Shown here: piece after piece, positions 37,676 through 46,975 of the stretch | Numbering within the stretch: the first letter of the stretch is position 1 | Layout of the letters: each line of letters starts with the position of its first letter | Assembly (NCBI RefSeq): GCF_001467585.1 | Contig: NZ_LNXY01000027.1 | Coordinates: forward strand, 1 to 64,000 | DNA: 64,000 nucleotides | Source: Legionella drozanskii LLAP-1 | GTDB lineage: Bacteria; Pseudomonadota; Gammaproteobacteria; Legionellales; Legionellaceae | Direction of reading: 5' to 3' | Made by a program: the position numbers and the translations under genes | The notes under the pieces: generated by a model | What the model was told of the DNA's origin: nothing | Databases searched by the model: none | What the model saw: only the letters and a program-made list of their open reading frames with translations

Positions 37676-38911
37676 CTACGATAGCTCCACGCTCTCTAAT
37701 TCATCCTCTTCACGACGGTTATTCATGGCCATGACTATCAACAATGCACCTGCTATGAGTAATAAACAAATCTCACCTACATACAATTGAGTCACAGGCG
37801 CATTTTTCCATTGAGCCAAAATATAATAGAACATAATGATTATCGCTCCCGACATAGAGTTGAACAATGATTGCACTCTACCTTGGTAATCAAGCTCCGT
37901 CATTTCTTGGGCAAGAGTTGTCAATAATGCCCAAGAAGAAAAGGCAAATCCAATGAAGAAATGATAAAAAATGGCCCAGGATACACTCTGAGTGTGGCTA
38001 AATAAGTAAAACGCAACAATTCCTATTAAAACTTGAGCAAAAATGACCCTTAAAAGAGAAAAAACACTTGCTAGCCATGGACTCAAAAATCCACCCACTA
38101 CAATTCCAGCAGAAAGCATAGCCTCTAGCCAACCAAATTGCACTACAGAACTGTGTAGCACTGATTTTGCGAAAGGAGCGAGCAGTACGGGTGCTGTCAT
38201 ATAGCAAATAAAGAATAACCCTTGAATTAAATAAATTAACAGCACAGGAACACGCTCGAAAATGTAACGTCCGCCTTGTAAGAACTGTTGGAAAAAAGAT
38301 TCGCGCTGCTCTTCTTGTTTATCCGCTCGATAAGAAATTCGCCAAAGGAAAAGCGTAGCAAATAAATAGGTTAATCCGTTTAAAGCAAAACAAGTGGCAA
38401 AAGAAGTTCCAGCAAGAATTAACCCTGCTCCTCCCATTCCTAATACAGCCCCTATTTCATAAGCCGTATCCACCATAGCATTCGCATAAAGCAAATCATC
38501 TTCTGTATTAACAATTTCGCGCACAAACGTCATCGCTGCTGGAATATAAGCAGCCAATAAAGTCCCGAGTACAGTGGCCAAGCAATAAATAGCGAAAGGA
38601 CTTATTTGATTTTGATAAGCAATAAAGGCGAAACTAAATAAACAGATTGCCCGCAAGCCATTTGTAACCAGTAATAATAATTTGCGATTCCAGCGATCAG
38701 CAATTACGCCTAGAAATGGACCAAGTAGAACATTTGGCAGCCAAAAACAAGCCATTAAAATAGCTGTGGAAACTACTGAGGCATCAAAGCGCATCAATGC
38801 CCAAATCATAATAATGTAAGTAAGACCATTACCAAACATGGCCAAAGCACAGCTTAGTGTGAAGTGTCTAAATGCGGCATGTCGAAAAAGGTCGTATTGT
38901 TTGCTAAACAT
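37676..38911 (-). CDS. MFS transporter, EntS/MFS_3-like exporter
   Basis: 411 residues with about 12 helices. FGNGLTYIIMIWALMRF and LGVIADRWNRKLLLLVTN (motif A) resemble the MFS branch that includes the enterobactin exporter EntS and macrolide exporters. Convergent with mutY and divergent from the antiporter gene, so monocistronic. Substrate unknown. Confidence 0.75.
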   Translation of the reverse strand: MFSKQYDLFRHAAFRHFTLSCALAMFGNGLTYIIMIWALMRFDASVVSTAILMACFWLPNVLLGPFLGVIADRWNRKLLLLVTNGLRAICLFSFAFIAYQNQISPFAIYCLATVLGTLLAAYIPAAMTFVREIVNTEDDLLYANAMVDTAYEIGAVLGMGGAGLILAGTSFATCFALNGLTYLFATLFLWRISYRADKQEEQRESFFQQFLQGGRYIFERVPVLLIYLIQGLFFICYMTAPVLLAPFAKSVLHSSVVQFGWLEAMLSAGIVVGGFLSPWLASVFSLLRVIFAQVLIGIVAFYLFSHTQSVSWAIFYHFFIGFAFSSWALLTTLAQEMTELDYQGRVQSLFNSMSGAIIIMFYYILAQWKNAPVTQLYVGEICLLLIAGALLIVMAMNNRREEDELESVELS

Positions 38912-39205
38912 AATAAATCATCTTAAAAGTTATTTAGCAAAGCGATGGGTAATGACGCGATACTAAACTAGATAAGGGAAAGTGAATTAGACGCCTGGGT
39001 CTCTGATATTTTGGTCATAGAAGGCAATAAACCGGGCTTAAAATAGAAAAAATTCATCTCTAGACTCCATCTTGTGATGCTCACATCATATCACATAGCC
39101 AACAATATGAAAATATTTTGAACACTAAAAAACCTTGCTTTGTTATTGTATTAAAAGCTAAATCCAGTATTATCCTACTGCTAATAATTATTGAGATACG
39201 GCATT

Positions 39206-40165
39206 ATGATTATAGTAACCCTTGTATTAAGTCTTATTGCCTTATTATGGTCAGCGAATCATCTTGTCTCCGGTGCTTCAGGTGTTGGCCTGTATTACAA
39301 TCTTCCGCCTTTGTTAGTAGGCTTAACTTTGGTCGCTTTAGGCACTTCTGCACCCGAGATTATGGTGGCTATTAGTGCATCTATTGAGGGTTATACCGAT
39401 ATTGCTATTGGTAATGCAATCGGAACTAACATTGCTAATATTGGCTTAGTGCTAGGCTTAACCGCGCTTTTAAAACCGCTAAAAATACAATCATCGCTAT
39501 TTCACCGTGAATTTCCTTTGCTTTTTTTGGTGATGCTTTTTACTTATTCGATAATGCTCAATGGCTATCTTAATGTTTTGGATGGTTGTTTGTTTTTGCT
39601 AGCATGCATTGCTTTAATTCTTTATTTTATTTTTCTCACTCGGCAACATCGTCCGCAAAAACAATTAGCGGTGGAGTTTAAAAACGCTAATCTACGCAAA
39701 CGTTCTTTTAGGCTTCATCTCACTAGTCTTATTGTTGGTATCATTGTTTTGCCAATTAGTTCTCGATATCTAGTTAATAGTTGCGTCGCATTAGGTCATT
39801 GGCTTGGCGTCAGTGATTTATTTATGGGGTTAACGGTGGTCGCTATTGGTACTTGTTTACCTGAACTGGTCACTTCGATTGTAGCTGCCGCGAAAGGCGC
39901 TGACGACATTGCCGTTGGAAATATTCTTGGCTCGAATATGTTTAACTTACTTGCGGTAATGATCTTTCCAAGTCTTATTCATCCCGCAGCTATTAGTCAC
40001 GCTGTCTTATGGCGCGATATACCCGCAATGTTTATTACCACTTTGGTGCTTTTATGGATCAATTATCACAATAAGCAAAAAATCTCGCGTTGGCATGGAG
40101 GGGTTTTAGTTCTCGTCTACTGCTGCTATATGCTCTCATTGCTTATCAGTGCATCCAGCTCCTAA
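39206..40165 (+). CDS. CaCA-family calcium/sodium antiporter (YrbG-like)
   Basis: 319 residues from the ATG at 39206; a TTG at 39191 is in frame. Ten hydrophobic segments with the two alpha-repeats: TLVALGTSAPEIMVA with GNAIGTNIANIGLVLG, and TVVAIGTCLPELVTSIVAA with GNILGSNMFNLLAV. These hold the cation-binding acidic residues. Exchanges Ca2+ for Na+ or H+ across the inner membrane. Monocistronic. Confidence 0.88.
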   Translation: MIIVTLVLSLIALLWSANHLVSGASGVGLYYNLPPLLVGLTLVALGTSAPEIMVAISASIEGYTDIAIGNAIGTNIANIGLVLGLTALLKPLKIQSSLFHREFPLLFLVMLFTYSIMLNGYLNVLDGCLFLLACIALILYFIFLTRQHRPQKQLAVEFKNANLRKRSFRLHLTSLIVGIIVLPISSRYLVNSCVALGHWLGVSDLFMGLTVVAIGTCLPELVTSIVAAAKGADDIAVGNILGSNMFNLLAVMIFPSLIHPAAISHAVLWRDIPAMFITTLVLLWINYHNKQKISRWHGGVLVLVYCCYMLSLLISASSS

Positions 40166-40229
40166 CGAGGGTAGGCCGTATTTGATACGAATAAATATCA
40201 ATCTAGGAAACCTGAGCAATTACCAAATT

Positions 40230-40613
40230 TTAATATTCGCCAGGAACATCTTGATAAATTAAGGCATCCAAAGGATCTTTTGAAACGTTGCGTGGTGGTG
40301 GATGTCTTAAAATTTTAACTGCTTTAATTGCATCGGGCTGTCCGGCTTTGGCAGCGCGCTTGATCCAAAGCCAAGCCTGCTCTCTGTTTTCGATAACTCC
40401 TTGACCATAATAATACATATAGCCTATTGCATATTGTGCATCGGGCTGCCCTCTATCTGCTTCTGGCTTTAAATGAATAAAAGCCTCTCGATAGTTTTGC
40501 ACGCGAAAGCATTCTATACCCTGTCTAAAATTGGAATCTCTAATTCTCATCACACAAGCCACTTCGGGCAAGGTCAGACATAACAACAAAGCCAGCTGCA
40601 ACACAAAACGCAT
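40230..40613 (-). CDS. Sel1-repeat protein with signal peptide
   Basis: 127 residues. Signal peptide (MRFVLQLALLLCLTLPEVAC). One clear and one partial Sel1-like repeat: DAQYAIGYMYYYGQGVIENREQAWLWIKRAAKAGQPDA. Sel1 repeats mediate protein contacts. It begins 5 bases after lspC on the same strand, so it is co-transcribed and might assist type II secretion or the envelope. A Cys at the end of the leader (EVACVM) could be lipidated but the fit to a lipobox is poor. Confidence 0.72.
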   Translation of the reverse strand: MRFVLQLALLLCLTLPEVACVMRIRDSNFRQGIECFRVQNYREAFIHLKPEADRGQPDAQYAIGYMYYYGQGVIENREQAWLWIKRAAKAGQPDAIKAVKILRHPPPRNVSKDPLDALIYQDVPGEY

Positions 40614-40618
40614 AGATT

Positions 40619-41131
40619 TTATTCCCCAATCAAAGGCTTCGCCGGACCATCGAAGATTAATTCATTTTTGGGCAAACTTAAACTCTCAAGAGCACCATTA
40701 TGTAAAACAACGACACCTTGAGCAGAAATATGTTTAATTAAAGCCCCCCCAGGTAGGGTATCACCCACAACGTAATATTTTTCTTCTCCGTTATTTGTTC
40801 GAATAATAACCTGTGAATTCTCTTCTTTATCAGAAAACATGATCCCAACCACTTGCACATCAAGCATGGATTGTTTTATCTCAGCATCGGATAAATTCGC
40901 TGGCACATAATCACCAAATAACGCGCCAGTAAAAAGAGGCGAATTAGGCTGAATTAAATTTTGTGGAGTGACGATTTTTGCAGGTTGATTGGTGATTTTT
41001 GCTTGTTCAGTAGAGCGAAACCCATAAATAATTTCCCAGATAAAAGCAAAAAAAGCTAACAAAAAAACGAGACTTGCAGCCAATTTTTTGGGTTCGTTAA
41101 AATCTAATAGAAAAAATTTTGTCTGTTTCAT
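40619..41131 (-). CDS. lspC: Type II secretion inner-membrane protein GspC/LspC, without PDZ domain
   Basis: 170 residues from the ATG at 41131. A short cytosolic start, one membrane helix (LAASLVFLLAFFAFIWEIIYGF), then a periplasmic homology region (SPLFTGALFGDY, then LDVQVVGIMFSDKEENSQVII and GDTLPGGALIKHISAQGVVVL), which is the GspC HR domain that binds the outer-membrane secretin. The PDZ or coiled coil found in longer GspC proteins is absent. In Legionella lspC is known to lie apart from other lsp genes, which fits. Confidence 0.8.
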   Translation of the reverse strand: MKQTKFFLLDFNEPKKLAASLVFLLAFFAFIWEIIYGFRSTEQAKITNQPAKIVTPQNLIQPNSPLFTGALFGDYVPANLSDAEIKQSMLDVQVVGIMFSDKEENSQVIIRTNNGEEKYYVVGDTLPGGALIKHISAQGVVVLHNGALESLSLPKNELIFDGPAKPLIGE

Positions 41132-41217
41132 TGTTCCAATATTCAAGTTAGCATGATTTTTGCCTACAACTTAATACTTAGGCTGCTTGAGTATAACAAT
41201 CAATTCGAGGAAACAAC

Positions 41218-42216
41218 ATGCAAGTAAACCAAGAACAACCTCATATACAACTAGCGATCATGTCACGTTGGTACGTTGTCTCTCGAGCAATCCATACTGT
41301 AGCAAAGCTTGGCCTTGCTAACCACATGTCATTGCAACCAACAAAAATAAACGATTTGGCTGAAATGACAAGCACTAACTCTGAATTATTAGAGCGTTTA
41401 TTAAAATTTCTCAGTGCTTATAATCTTTTTAAACGTGAAAATGATGCTTATGCGCTCACTGAATTGTCAATGCCTCTGCGTGACGATGCAGCCAATTCGA
41501 TTCGCGATGTTTTATGTATGGTCGATGATAGCTGGTGGCGAGCATTCTCCTCGCTTGACGCAAATTTGAAAACAGGTATTTCGGCGTTTACGCTTGAGCA
41601 TGGCGATGATTTTTTCAGCTATTTAAGCAAACATCCAGAAAAACAAAGTAATTTTGACAAAGGAATGGCTAAATTATCCACCTTTGACGACAATGCAATT
41701 GCGCAAGTCTATCCCTTCTCTCAATTTTCAAAGGTCATTGATATGGGAGGCGGGCGCGGAGGATTAATCAAAGCCCTTGCGCATAACTATCCAGATTTAC
41801 AGCTAACCCTATTTGACACACCCGCTGTGATTGAACAACTTAATCAGAATGATTTTCCCGCAAATGTAGAGTTAGCTGCAGGCGATTTTCTTGCTCATGT
41901 GCCTCAAGCAGATGCTTACCTTTTTAAAGGAGTTCTGCACGATTTTAATGACAAATTTATGCACCATATTTTGAGTAATTGCCATAAGCAAATGCCTCGC
42001 AATTCAACCCTTTTTATCGCTGAACAAGTTTTGCCTGATCATGAGCTTCCGCATCCTAATAAAACCATGGATATTGTGATGATGGTTCTTCTAGGAGGAC
42101 GGCAGCGAACGATTGGTGAATGGCAAAAATCAATCGAACCTTCGGGGTTTCGTTATGTGGATAGTTATAAAACGAACACGCTTTTTACTTTGATGGCTTT
42201 TGAGCCTAAGAAATAA
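41218..42216 (+). CDS. SAM-dependent O-methyltransferase (caffeate/acetylserotonin type)
   Basis: 332 residues. N-terminal winged-helix dimerisation region, then the SAM-binding loop VIDMGGGRGGLIKAL and LFDTPAVIEQ, and the catalytic-site region LFKGVLHDFND with the expected His. This fold methylates hydroxyls on small aromatic or polyketide-like molecules. It converges with an FAD oxidase, haem-oxygenase-like protein and kynurenine monooxygenase, so it may act in the same pathway. GAGG precedes the ATG. Confidence 0.82.
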   Translation: MQVNQEQPHIQLAIMSRWYVVSRAIHTVAKLGLANHMSLQPTKINDLAEMTSTNSELLERLLKFLSAYNLFKRENDAYALTELSMPLRDDAANSIRDVLCMVDDSWWRAFSSLDANLKTGISAFTLEHGDDFFSYLSKHPEKQSNFDKGMAKLSTFDDNAIAQVYPFSQFSKVIDMGGGRGGLIKALAHNYPDLQLTLFDTPAVIEQLNQNDFPANVELAAGDFLAHVPQADAYLFKGVLHDFNDKFMHHILSNCHKQMPRNSTLFIAEQVLPDHELPHPNKTMDIVMMVLLGGRQRTIGEWQKSIEPSGFRYVDSYKTNTLFTLMAFEPKK

Positions 42217-42230
42217 TATCGTGTCTAATT

Positions 42231-42311
42231 CGTTATTGCGAACAAGGTGAAGCAACCCAGATTGATGCTTTGTTAGAACTCTGCTCTGAGTTGCTGATAC
42301 TCGCAATGACG
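42231..42311. repeat. Palindromic intergenic repeat
   Basis: CGTTATTGCGA at the left is mirrored by TCGCAATGACG at the right, with the inner part GGTGAAGCAACCCAG; it is the same family as the half-site at 15142-15170. It sits between convergent genes where it could terminate both. Confidence 0.65.
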
Positions 42312-42320
42312 CCAACCTTA

Positions 42321-43700
42321 TTAAAAACAGTACAGTAATGAACTAAAAACATGATGGGTGTCAAACTCTTTTTTCAAAGCTATCCAATCTTTATAAAGAG
42401 ATCCAAAATGATTATCCCAATAACTTTGTGGTAAATCGCGGCCTAAATATCCGGAAAGATAACGTTTTCCTCCCTGCTTCAAGAATCGTGCATCTAATGT
42501 TTCTATTGCTTGTAAACAACTTGGCAGCAATACGGAATTCACTCCAGGGTTTAAAATCATGAGAGCAAAAAAGTCTTTTGTCTTTGGCAGCATCAAAAAG
42601 CCTGTTTGGTGCTGGTTTGCCAGCGGCACTATTTGCACTACAGTCGCATAATGTAATGGCAATTCGGCCAATAATTCATCAAGGGTATTCGCTAAAATAT
42701 TACCAGGTATAAAACATTCGTACCAGGGATGAAATAAATCCCATTGACCAGTCAGTTTCATGATTTCAAAACGCGGATCATGGCGATGAAGATAGGAGTG
42801 GATGGACTCATCTTGTTTGTGCAGTAACTGCCAGGGTTTCAGATTTTTAGAAAAACTTGTAAATTCAGGCGCCTCCTTTTCATATTCTATAGAAACATGA
42901 ATCGCAAAAAGCCATTGCGCAAAAGGCACCCGTCTTCCTGAAACTAATTTAGCGCCTTGTATAGAAGGCGAACAAAAGGTCTCGATGTAATCAGCTTTTG
43001 CCTTTACTTCAGCTAGGTCATGCAGCCATTGTTCTTTATCCAAGTAAGTTAAGAAAAAGGTTCTTACTTGTTTTTGGCAGGGTCGCAGTTTGATGCATGC
43101 TTTAGTAATAACGGCAAATTGTCCTTGCCCCGAAAGACAGGCTTGAAATAATCGGGAGCTTGAATCAACGATGCGAATCTCACCGTTAGCCAGCACCACT
43201 TCAAGCGCTTCTACATGCGCTGTAATAGAACCATATTTGAAAGATGATGCCCCTACTCCACCGGCGGAAAGCACACCCGCAATGGATAAATTGCAATTAT
43301 AGGGAAGCACATAGGGGATTTGTGATGATTTTAAAGAAACTTCTAATAAATCAGCCCAACTCGTATTGGCTTCAACCCAAATTGCCTCAGTTTCTTTATC
43401 AAGCACCTCGGTTAATTGCTCCAAATGTAGGGTTAAGCCATTGCTAGAAAGAGCTTGACCACTTTGACTCAAACCATTTCCTCTGACGGTTATAGGAAGT
43501 TTATGCTGATTCGCATAATGAACAACCGATTGAATTTTTTCTACTGAGGGTGGGGTGCATACAGCCGCAGGTCTAGATTGCAGCAGCTTTCCAAAATCTT
43601 GGGCATAAAAAACAAGCGTATGCTCATCGCTGAGCATCGCTTGTCCTGTTTCTTTTTCACACTGCTTTATTTGCTGCATACTCCAAGGCGTTTGCTGCAT
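42321..43700 (-). CDS. FAD-linked oxidase (PCMH-type)
   Basis: 459 residues. FAD-binding type 4 region: AAVCTPPSVEKIQSVVHYAN, LPITVRGNGLSQSG, then GVLSAGGVGASSFKYGSITAHVEALEVVLANGE. The C-terminal half fits cytokinin dehydrogenase or sugar/alcohol oxidase relatives. The ATG has AAAGGA six bases upstream and lies 44 bases inside the upstream gene, so translation is coupled. No His/Cys for bicovalent FAD was identified with certainty. Likely oxidises a small alcohol or amine made by the neighbouring enzymes. Confidence 0.8.
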   Translation of the reverse strand: MQQTPWSMQQIKQCEKETGQAMLSDEHTLVFYAQDFGKLLQSRPAAVCTPPSVEKIQSVVHYANQHKLPITVRGNGLSQSGQALSSNGLTLHLEQLTEVLDKETEAIWVEANTSWADLLEVSLKSSQIPYVLPYNCNLSIAGVLSAGGVGASSFKYGSITAHVEALEVVLANGEIRIVDSSSRLFQACLSGQGQFAVITKACIKLRPCQKQVRTFFLTYLDKEQWLHDLAEVKAKADYIETFCSPSIQGAKLVSGRRVPFAQWLFAIHVSIEYEKEAPEFTSFSKNLKPWQLLHKQDESIHSYLHRHDPRFEIMKLTGQWDLFHPWYECFIPGNILANTLDELLAELPLHYATVVQIVPLANQHQTGFLMLPKTKDFFALMILNPGVNSVLLPSCLQAIETLDARFLKQGGKRYLSGYLGRDLPQSYWDNHFGSLYKDWIALKKEFDTHHVFSSLLYCF

Positions 43701-44409
43701 TTTGAGTCCTTTGTTTTGCTAACTCCAATCGACGATTACATGCAAGAAGTAATCCATCAAACATCTTGTTGAATGCATCATAGCAACGGTCTATCATCTT
43801 TAAAGCCTCACGCCTTACATTGATAGGCACCTGCATTGCGAATAATTTGCTTTCCATTTCACCTTCAAATAATGCGTGAGCAAGTTCAACATCAAGATGA
43901 TTAGATGAGAAATATTTGAGATTTTGATCCTCACCCGCTTTTTTGACTTGCTTAGCGACTTTCTCAAAGAACACATGGCCTGAAGATTCAAGGGTAAGTA
44001 ATAGAGCTATATTTAATATCTCGTCATCGGTTTTATAAATCTCAGACATGATTGAATAAGCTGCATCTCGTGTGAGTTGTGATTCTTTGCTATAAAGCCA
44101 AGCTACGTCATCTTTATCACATGATTTGTCATTACATAAGCCACCCATGTATTTTTTATCATGTAAAAACCATTTTTCATGGCCAGCATCTTCAAGACGA
44201 TGGTGACGTGCAACTTTTTTCAAATAAGGATTGGTAACTCTTTCTTCGTTGAGGCGCAAGATGTCTTGGAAAGTCATTGCCCAAAAGGTTAATTCAGGAA
44301 CAAAATAACTAATTTCTTCTAAACTATCTAAATGAGTGAGAACTTCAAAAAAAGGATGATTCATAAACTCTTGTTGTTTTGAGTCGATGTATGCTTGTAT
44401 AGTTTTCAT
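43657..44409 (-). CDS. Haem-oxygenase-like protein, candidate diiron oxygenase
   Basis: 250 residues, all helical, no signal peptide. Possible metal ligands: E39, E73-x3-H77 (LEDAGHEKW), E141 with H145 (TLESSGH), and H171-x3-E175-x2-H178 (HLDVELAH). The last pattern resembles the third-helix motif of haem-oxygenase-like diiron oxygenases such as CADD and UndA; it could instead be a metal-free PqqC/TenA relative. It overlaps the FAD oxidase gene by 44 bases. GGAGGC lies upstream of the ATG. Confidence 0.65.
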   Translation of the reverse strand: MKTIQAYIDSKQQEFMNHPFFEVLTHLDSLEEISYFVPELTFWAMTFQDILRLNEERVTNPYLKKVARHHRLEDAGHEKWFLHDKKYMGGLCNDKSCDKDDVAWLYSKESQLTRDAAYSIMSEIYKTDDEILNIALLLTLESSGHVFFEKVAKQVKKAGEDQNLKYFSSNHLDVELAHALFEGEMESKLFAMQVPINVRREALKMIDRCYDAFNKMFDGLLLACNRRLELAKQRTQNAANALEYAANKAV

Positions 44410-44632
44410 AGTAGCCTCCGAGGCTTCAAAAATTGACAGGACACTTTAGGTATTGCACCCATTGTGCCAATTTTTTAGTCAATGCCGCCTCAAAACACCC
44501 CACTTTTTGTGATTTTCCTTGGTTTTTTACATCATAACAGCTCGGATAGCGCCAAAAAAATGGCTCCGATTTCGGTTTTTTTGACAAAAAAATGACCACG
44601 AACCTTTTCAATTCTAACGAATTCTGCAAAAA

Positions 44633-45985
44633 CTAACCTAAATTCGCCAATTTTTTGTCATATGATTTCATTAATTTATCCACTTCATTCCAATTTATCT
44701 CATCTACAGACCTCACTTTCGTACAAATTTCGTTTAATAACTCAGTTTGCAAGACCCCATGAGCCTTTGCTTTTGCATAAGGCGTGTTAGTAAACATGAC
44801 TAATACATGCTTAGAAACATATCTTTGAGGATACCGACGCATCAACTCTTGCTCTGTTTGTTTTTTTAAATTGAATTTCTCATCACGTATATTCGATTGA
44901 ATCTCCTGATAGTTATCCATCGACATTTCAGCTACGGCATCAGTATTAAGTTTACGCGACGCATAAAATGCAGGAATCGCTTGCTGCCAATCATCATGAT
45001 AGCGATCTAAAAACTCATTTAACATACGGCAATCTTCAAAAGCACTATTCATCCCTTGCCCAAAAAAAGGCACTAATCCATGCGCGGCATCACCAATAAG
45101 CAAGCAAGAATCTTCGAAATACCAAGGGGAGCATTTAATAGTACTCAAATGGCCCATCGGATGTTCTGTGAACTCCTGAATTAAATTCGGCATCGCGTGA
45201 TAGGCATCTGTAAATTTCTCTTTAAAAAAGGCATGGATGCTATCTTCGTCCTCAAGTTGAGCAAAACTGTTTTTACCTTCTTTGGGTAAGAATAGCGAAC
45301 CCGTAATCGACCGATCGCGGTTAGGGTTGCCCAATAACATAAATGAATCTCTTGGCCAAAGATGCAGATGTTCTGGAACAAAATCTTTTGTATGATTTTT
45401 AGAGATAGATAATTCTTTGTAGCCATGCGGAAGAAATTCACGCTTCGCATGAATTAATTGCTCGTCGACTAGGGTTTCTCGAACAATTGAGGCAGCACCG
45501 TCCGCGCCAATCAATAATTGATAAGCCTTGTTTATAGGGTTGCCATCCTTGTCTTCAAAATTAATTACTTTATTATGCACGTCAATTCCTACTAGTTTCA
45601 TATTAAAGTGCAATCGTATTCCCGCTTCCATTTCTGCTTTATTCAGTAGTAACTCATTGAGTTCATTACGTAAAATCGCGTTAATATATTCTTCCTTATG
45701 ACGCCCAAATGCTTGATACTTTATTTCACCATTTTGTAAATGAATGGCTCTAGCCCGCATGGGGACTATGATGTCTTTCACTTCTCGCATCAAATCCACT
45801 CCGGCTAAGCCCGTAATTCCACGACAGGACAAAGCAAGATTAATAGAGCGTCCTTGATTGATCTCCTTAATTCTCATATCAGGCCTAGCTTCAAATAGCT
45901 CCACTTGGTAGCCACGTCTAGCCAAGTAGAGCGATAACAAAGCTCCTGCTAAACCAGAACCAATAATGGTTACAGTTTTCATCAT
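44633..45985 (-). CDS. kmo: Kynurenine 3-monooxygenase
   Basis: 450 residues. N-terminal FAD fold (TIIGSGLAGALLSLYLARRG with ELFEARPD), then the KMO-typical RSINLALSCRGITGL, MRARAIHLQNG, second FAD motif LLIGDAAHGLVPFFGQGMNSAFEDC. Converts L-kynurenine to 3-hydroxykynurenine using NADPH. No tryptophan dioxygenase, kynureninase or 3-hydroxyanthranilate dioxygenase is nearby, so NAD synthesis is not evident from the window; the linked oxidase and methyltransferase suggest another fate. It is 223 bases upstream of the haem-oxygenase-like gene on the same strand. Confidence 0.85.
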   Translation of the reverse strand: MMKTVTIIGSGLAGALLSLYLARRGYQVELFEARPDMRIKEINQGRSINLALSCRGITGLAGVDLMREVKDIIVPMRARAIHLQNGEIKYQAFGRHKEEYINAILRNELNELLLNKAEMEAGIRLHFNMKLVGIDVHNKVINFEDKDGNPINKAYQLLIGADGAASIVRETLVDEQLIHAKREFLPHGYKELSISKNHTKDFVPEHLHLWPRDSFMLLGNPNRDRSITGSLFLPKEGKNSFAQLEDEDSIHAFFKEKFTDAYHAMPNLIQEFTEHPMGHLSTIKCSPWYFEDSCLLIGDAAHGLVPFFGQGMNSAFEDCRMLNEFLDRYHDDWQQAIPAFYASRKLNTDAVAEMSMDNYQEIQSNIRDEKFNLKKQTEQELMRRYPQRYVSKHVLVMFTNTPYAKAKAHGVLQTELLNEICTKVRSVDEINWNEVDKLMKSYDKKLANLG

Positions 45986-46238
45986 TTATCTCCCTTGCCT
46001 TTCATCTCAACCAAACCAATTAGTGCGATCACTAACCTAGCTTGCTAAGATGAGCTATCCCTAAAATTTTCATTGGCAATTATGTGGGTTAAATTTTTTT
46101 ACTTAAAACCACCTAATTAATATACATTCTTATAATTCTCTCAGCATAAATCATACCCGTCTGCGAAATTTCCTTAATAAGTTGACAAGATAGGGGCTGA
46201 AAATTTATGTTAGAAGCGTACTGACAAGGAGGATTACA

Positions 46239-46658
46239 ATGGGCGTGCTTTATTCAACTAAAGTTTTTGTGACTGGGGGTCGTGAAGGTCATGCTAAATC
46301 GGCTGATGGGATCTTGGATCTTAAGTTAACTCCGCCAAAAGAGCTTGGAGGCCAAGGTGGTGCAACTAATCCTGAACAACTTTTTGCTACAGGTTATGCT
46401 GCTTGTTTCGAGAGTGCACTACGTCTGGTTGCTAGAAATAAAAAAATTCCTATTTCAGGATCCTCTGTCGTTTCAACCGTTAATCTTAATTCAACGGATG
46501 AAAAAGGATTTTTTCTTTCTGTTCTCTTAGAAGTCGAAGTTGAGGGGGTAGATAAGCAGACTGCTCAGGAATTAGTTGACACAGCACACACTGTTTGCCC
46601 TTATTCAAAGGCAATACATGGGAATGTTGATGTAAAATTGGTTGCGAAGACTAAATAA
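46239..46658 (+). CDS. ohr: Organic hydroperoxide resistance protein (OsmC/Ohr family)
   Basis: 139 residues. Both redox cysteines are in place: YAACFESAL and TVCPYSKAI, with the Arg/Glu network typical of Ohr (GREGHAKSADG). It reduces organic peroxides using lipoylated proteins. Strong ribosome site AAGGAGG before ATG. No OhrR regulator gene nearby. A MITE-like element starts directly after the stop codon. Confidence 0.92.
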   Translation: MGVLYSTKVFVTGGREGHAKSADGILDLKLTPPKELGGQGGATNPEQLFATGYAACFESALRLVARNKKIPISGSSVVSTVNLNSTDEKGFFLSVLLEVEVEGVDKQTAQELVDTAHTVCPYSKAIHGNVDVKLVAKTK

Positions 46659-46659
46659 C

Positions 46660-46926
46660 GGTTGGGCCTTGGCCTGAGGTATCTTCACTTTTTTTTTGAA
46701 CAAAAATAGGTGTTGCTCCTATCAGCAGCTCGACCCGTTCGGGCTGAGGAAGCGTGTAGCGCTGTCTCGAAGCCTTGGTGCAAAGCCCCTTCGAGGTGCC
46801 TCAGGACAGGCCTTCGAGACGTGCTGGCGCTCCTCCTCAGGCTGAACGGTTCAGTAAAACACTGGATTTGGCTCGAAATATTATTCAAAAAAAAGTGACA
46901 ATACCTCAGGGGACTTGGCCCCCAAC
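46660..46926. mobile_element. MITE-like element, copy B (inverted relative to copy A)
   Basis: About 267 bp with the same terminal inverted repeats (left GGTTGGGCCTTGGCCTGAGG, right ending CCTCAGGGGACTTGGCCCCC) and the same interior read in the opposite direction, plus some 45 extra bases in the middle around 46751-46797. No transposase frame. It begins one base after the ohr stop and lies between ohr and the convergent GGDEF-EAL gene. Confidence 0.75.
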
Positions 46927-46975
46927 TCACCAAGTTTACCCTTACAATCAGGCGAATCCACGTCGCTTGACCATG

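Noticed and set aside
44426-44629. 67-residue minus-strand frame between kmo and the haem-oxygenase-like gene
   Set aside because: No ribosome site or recognisable feature; composition looks like translated intergenic sequence, and the frame probably exists by chance.
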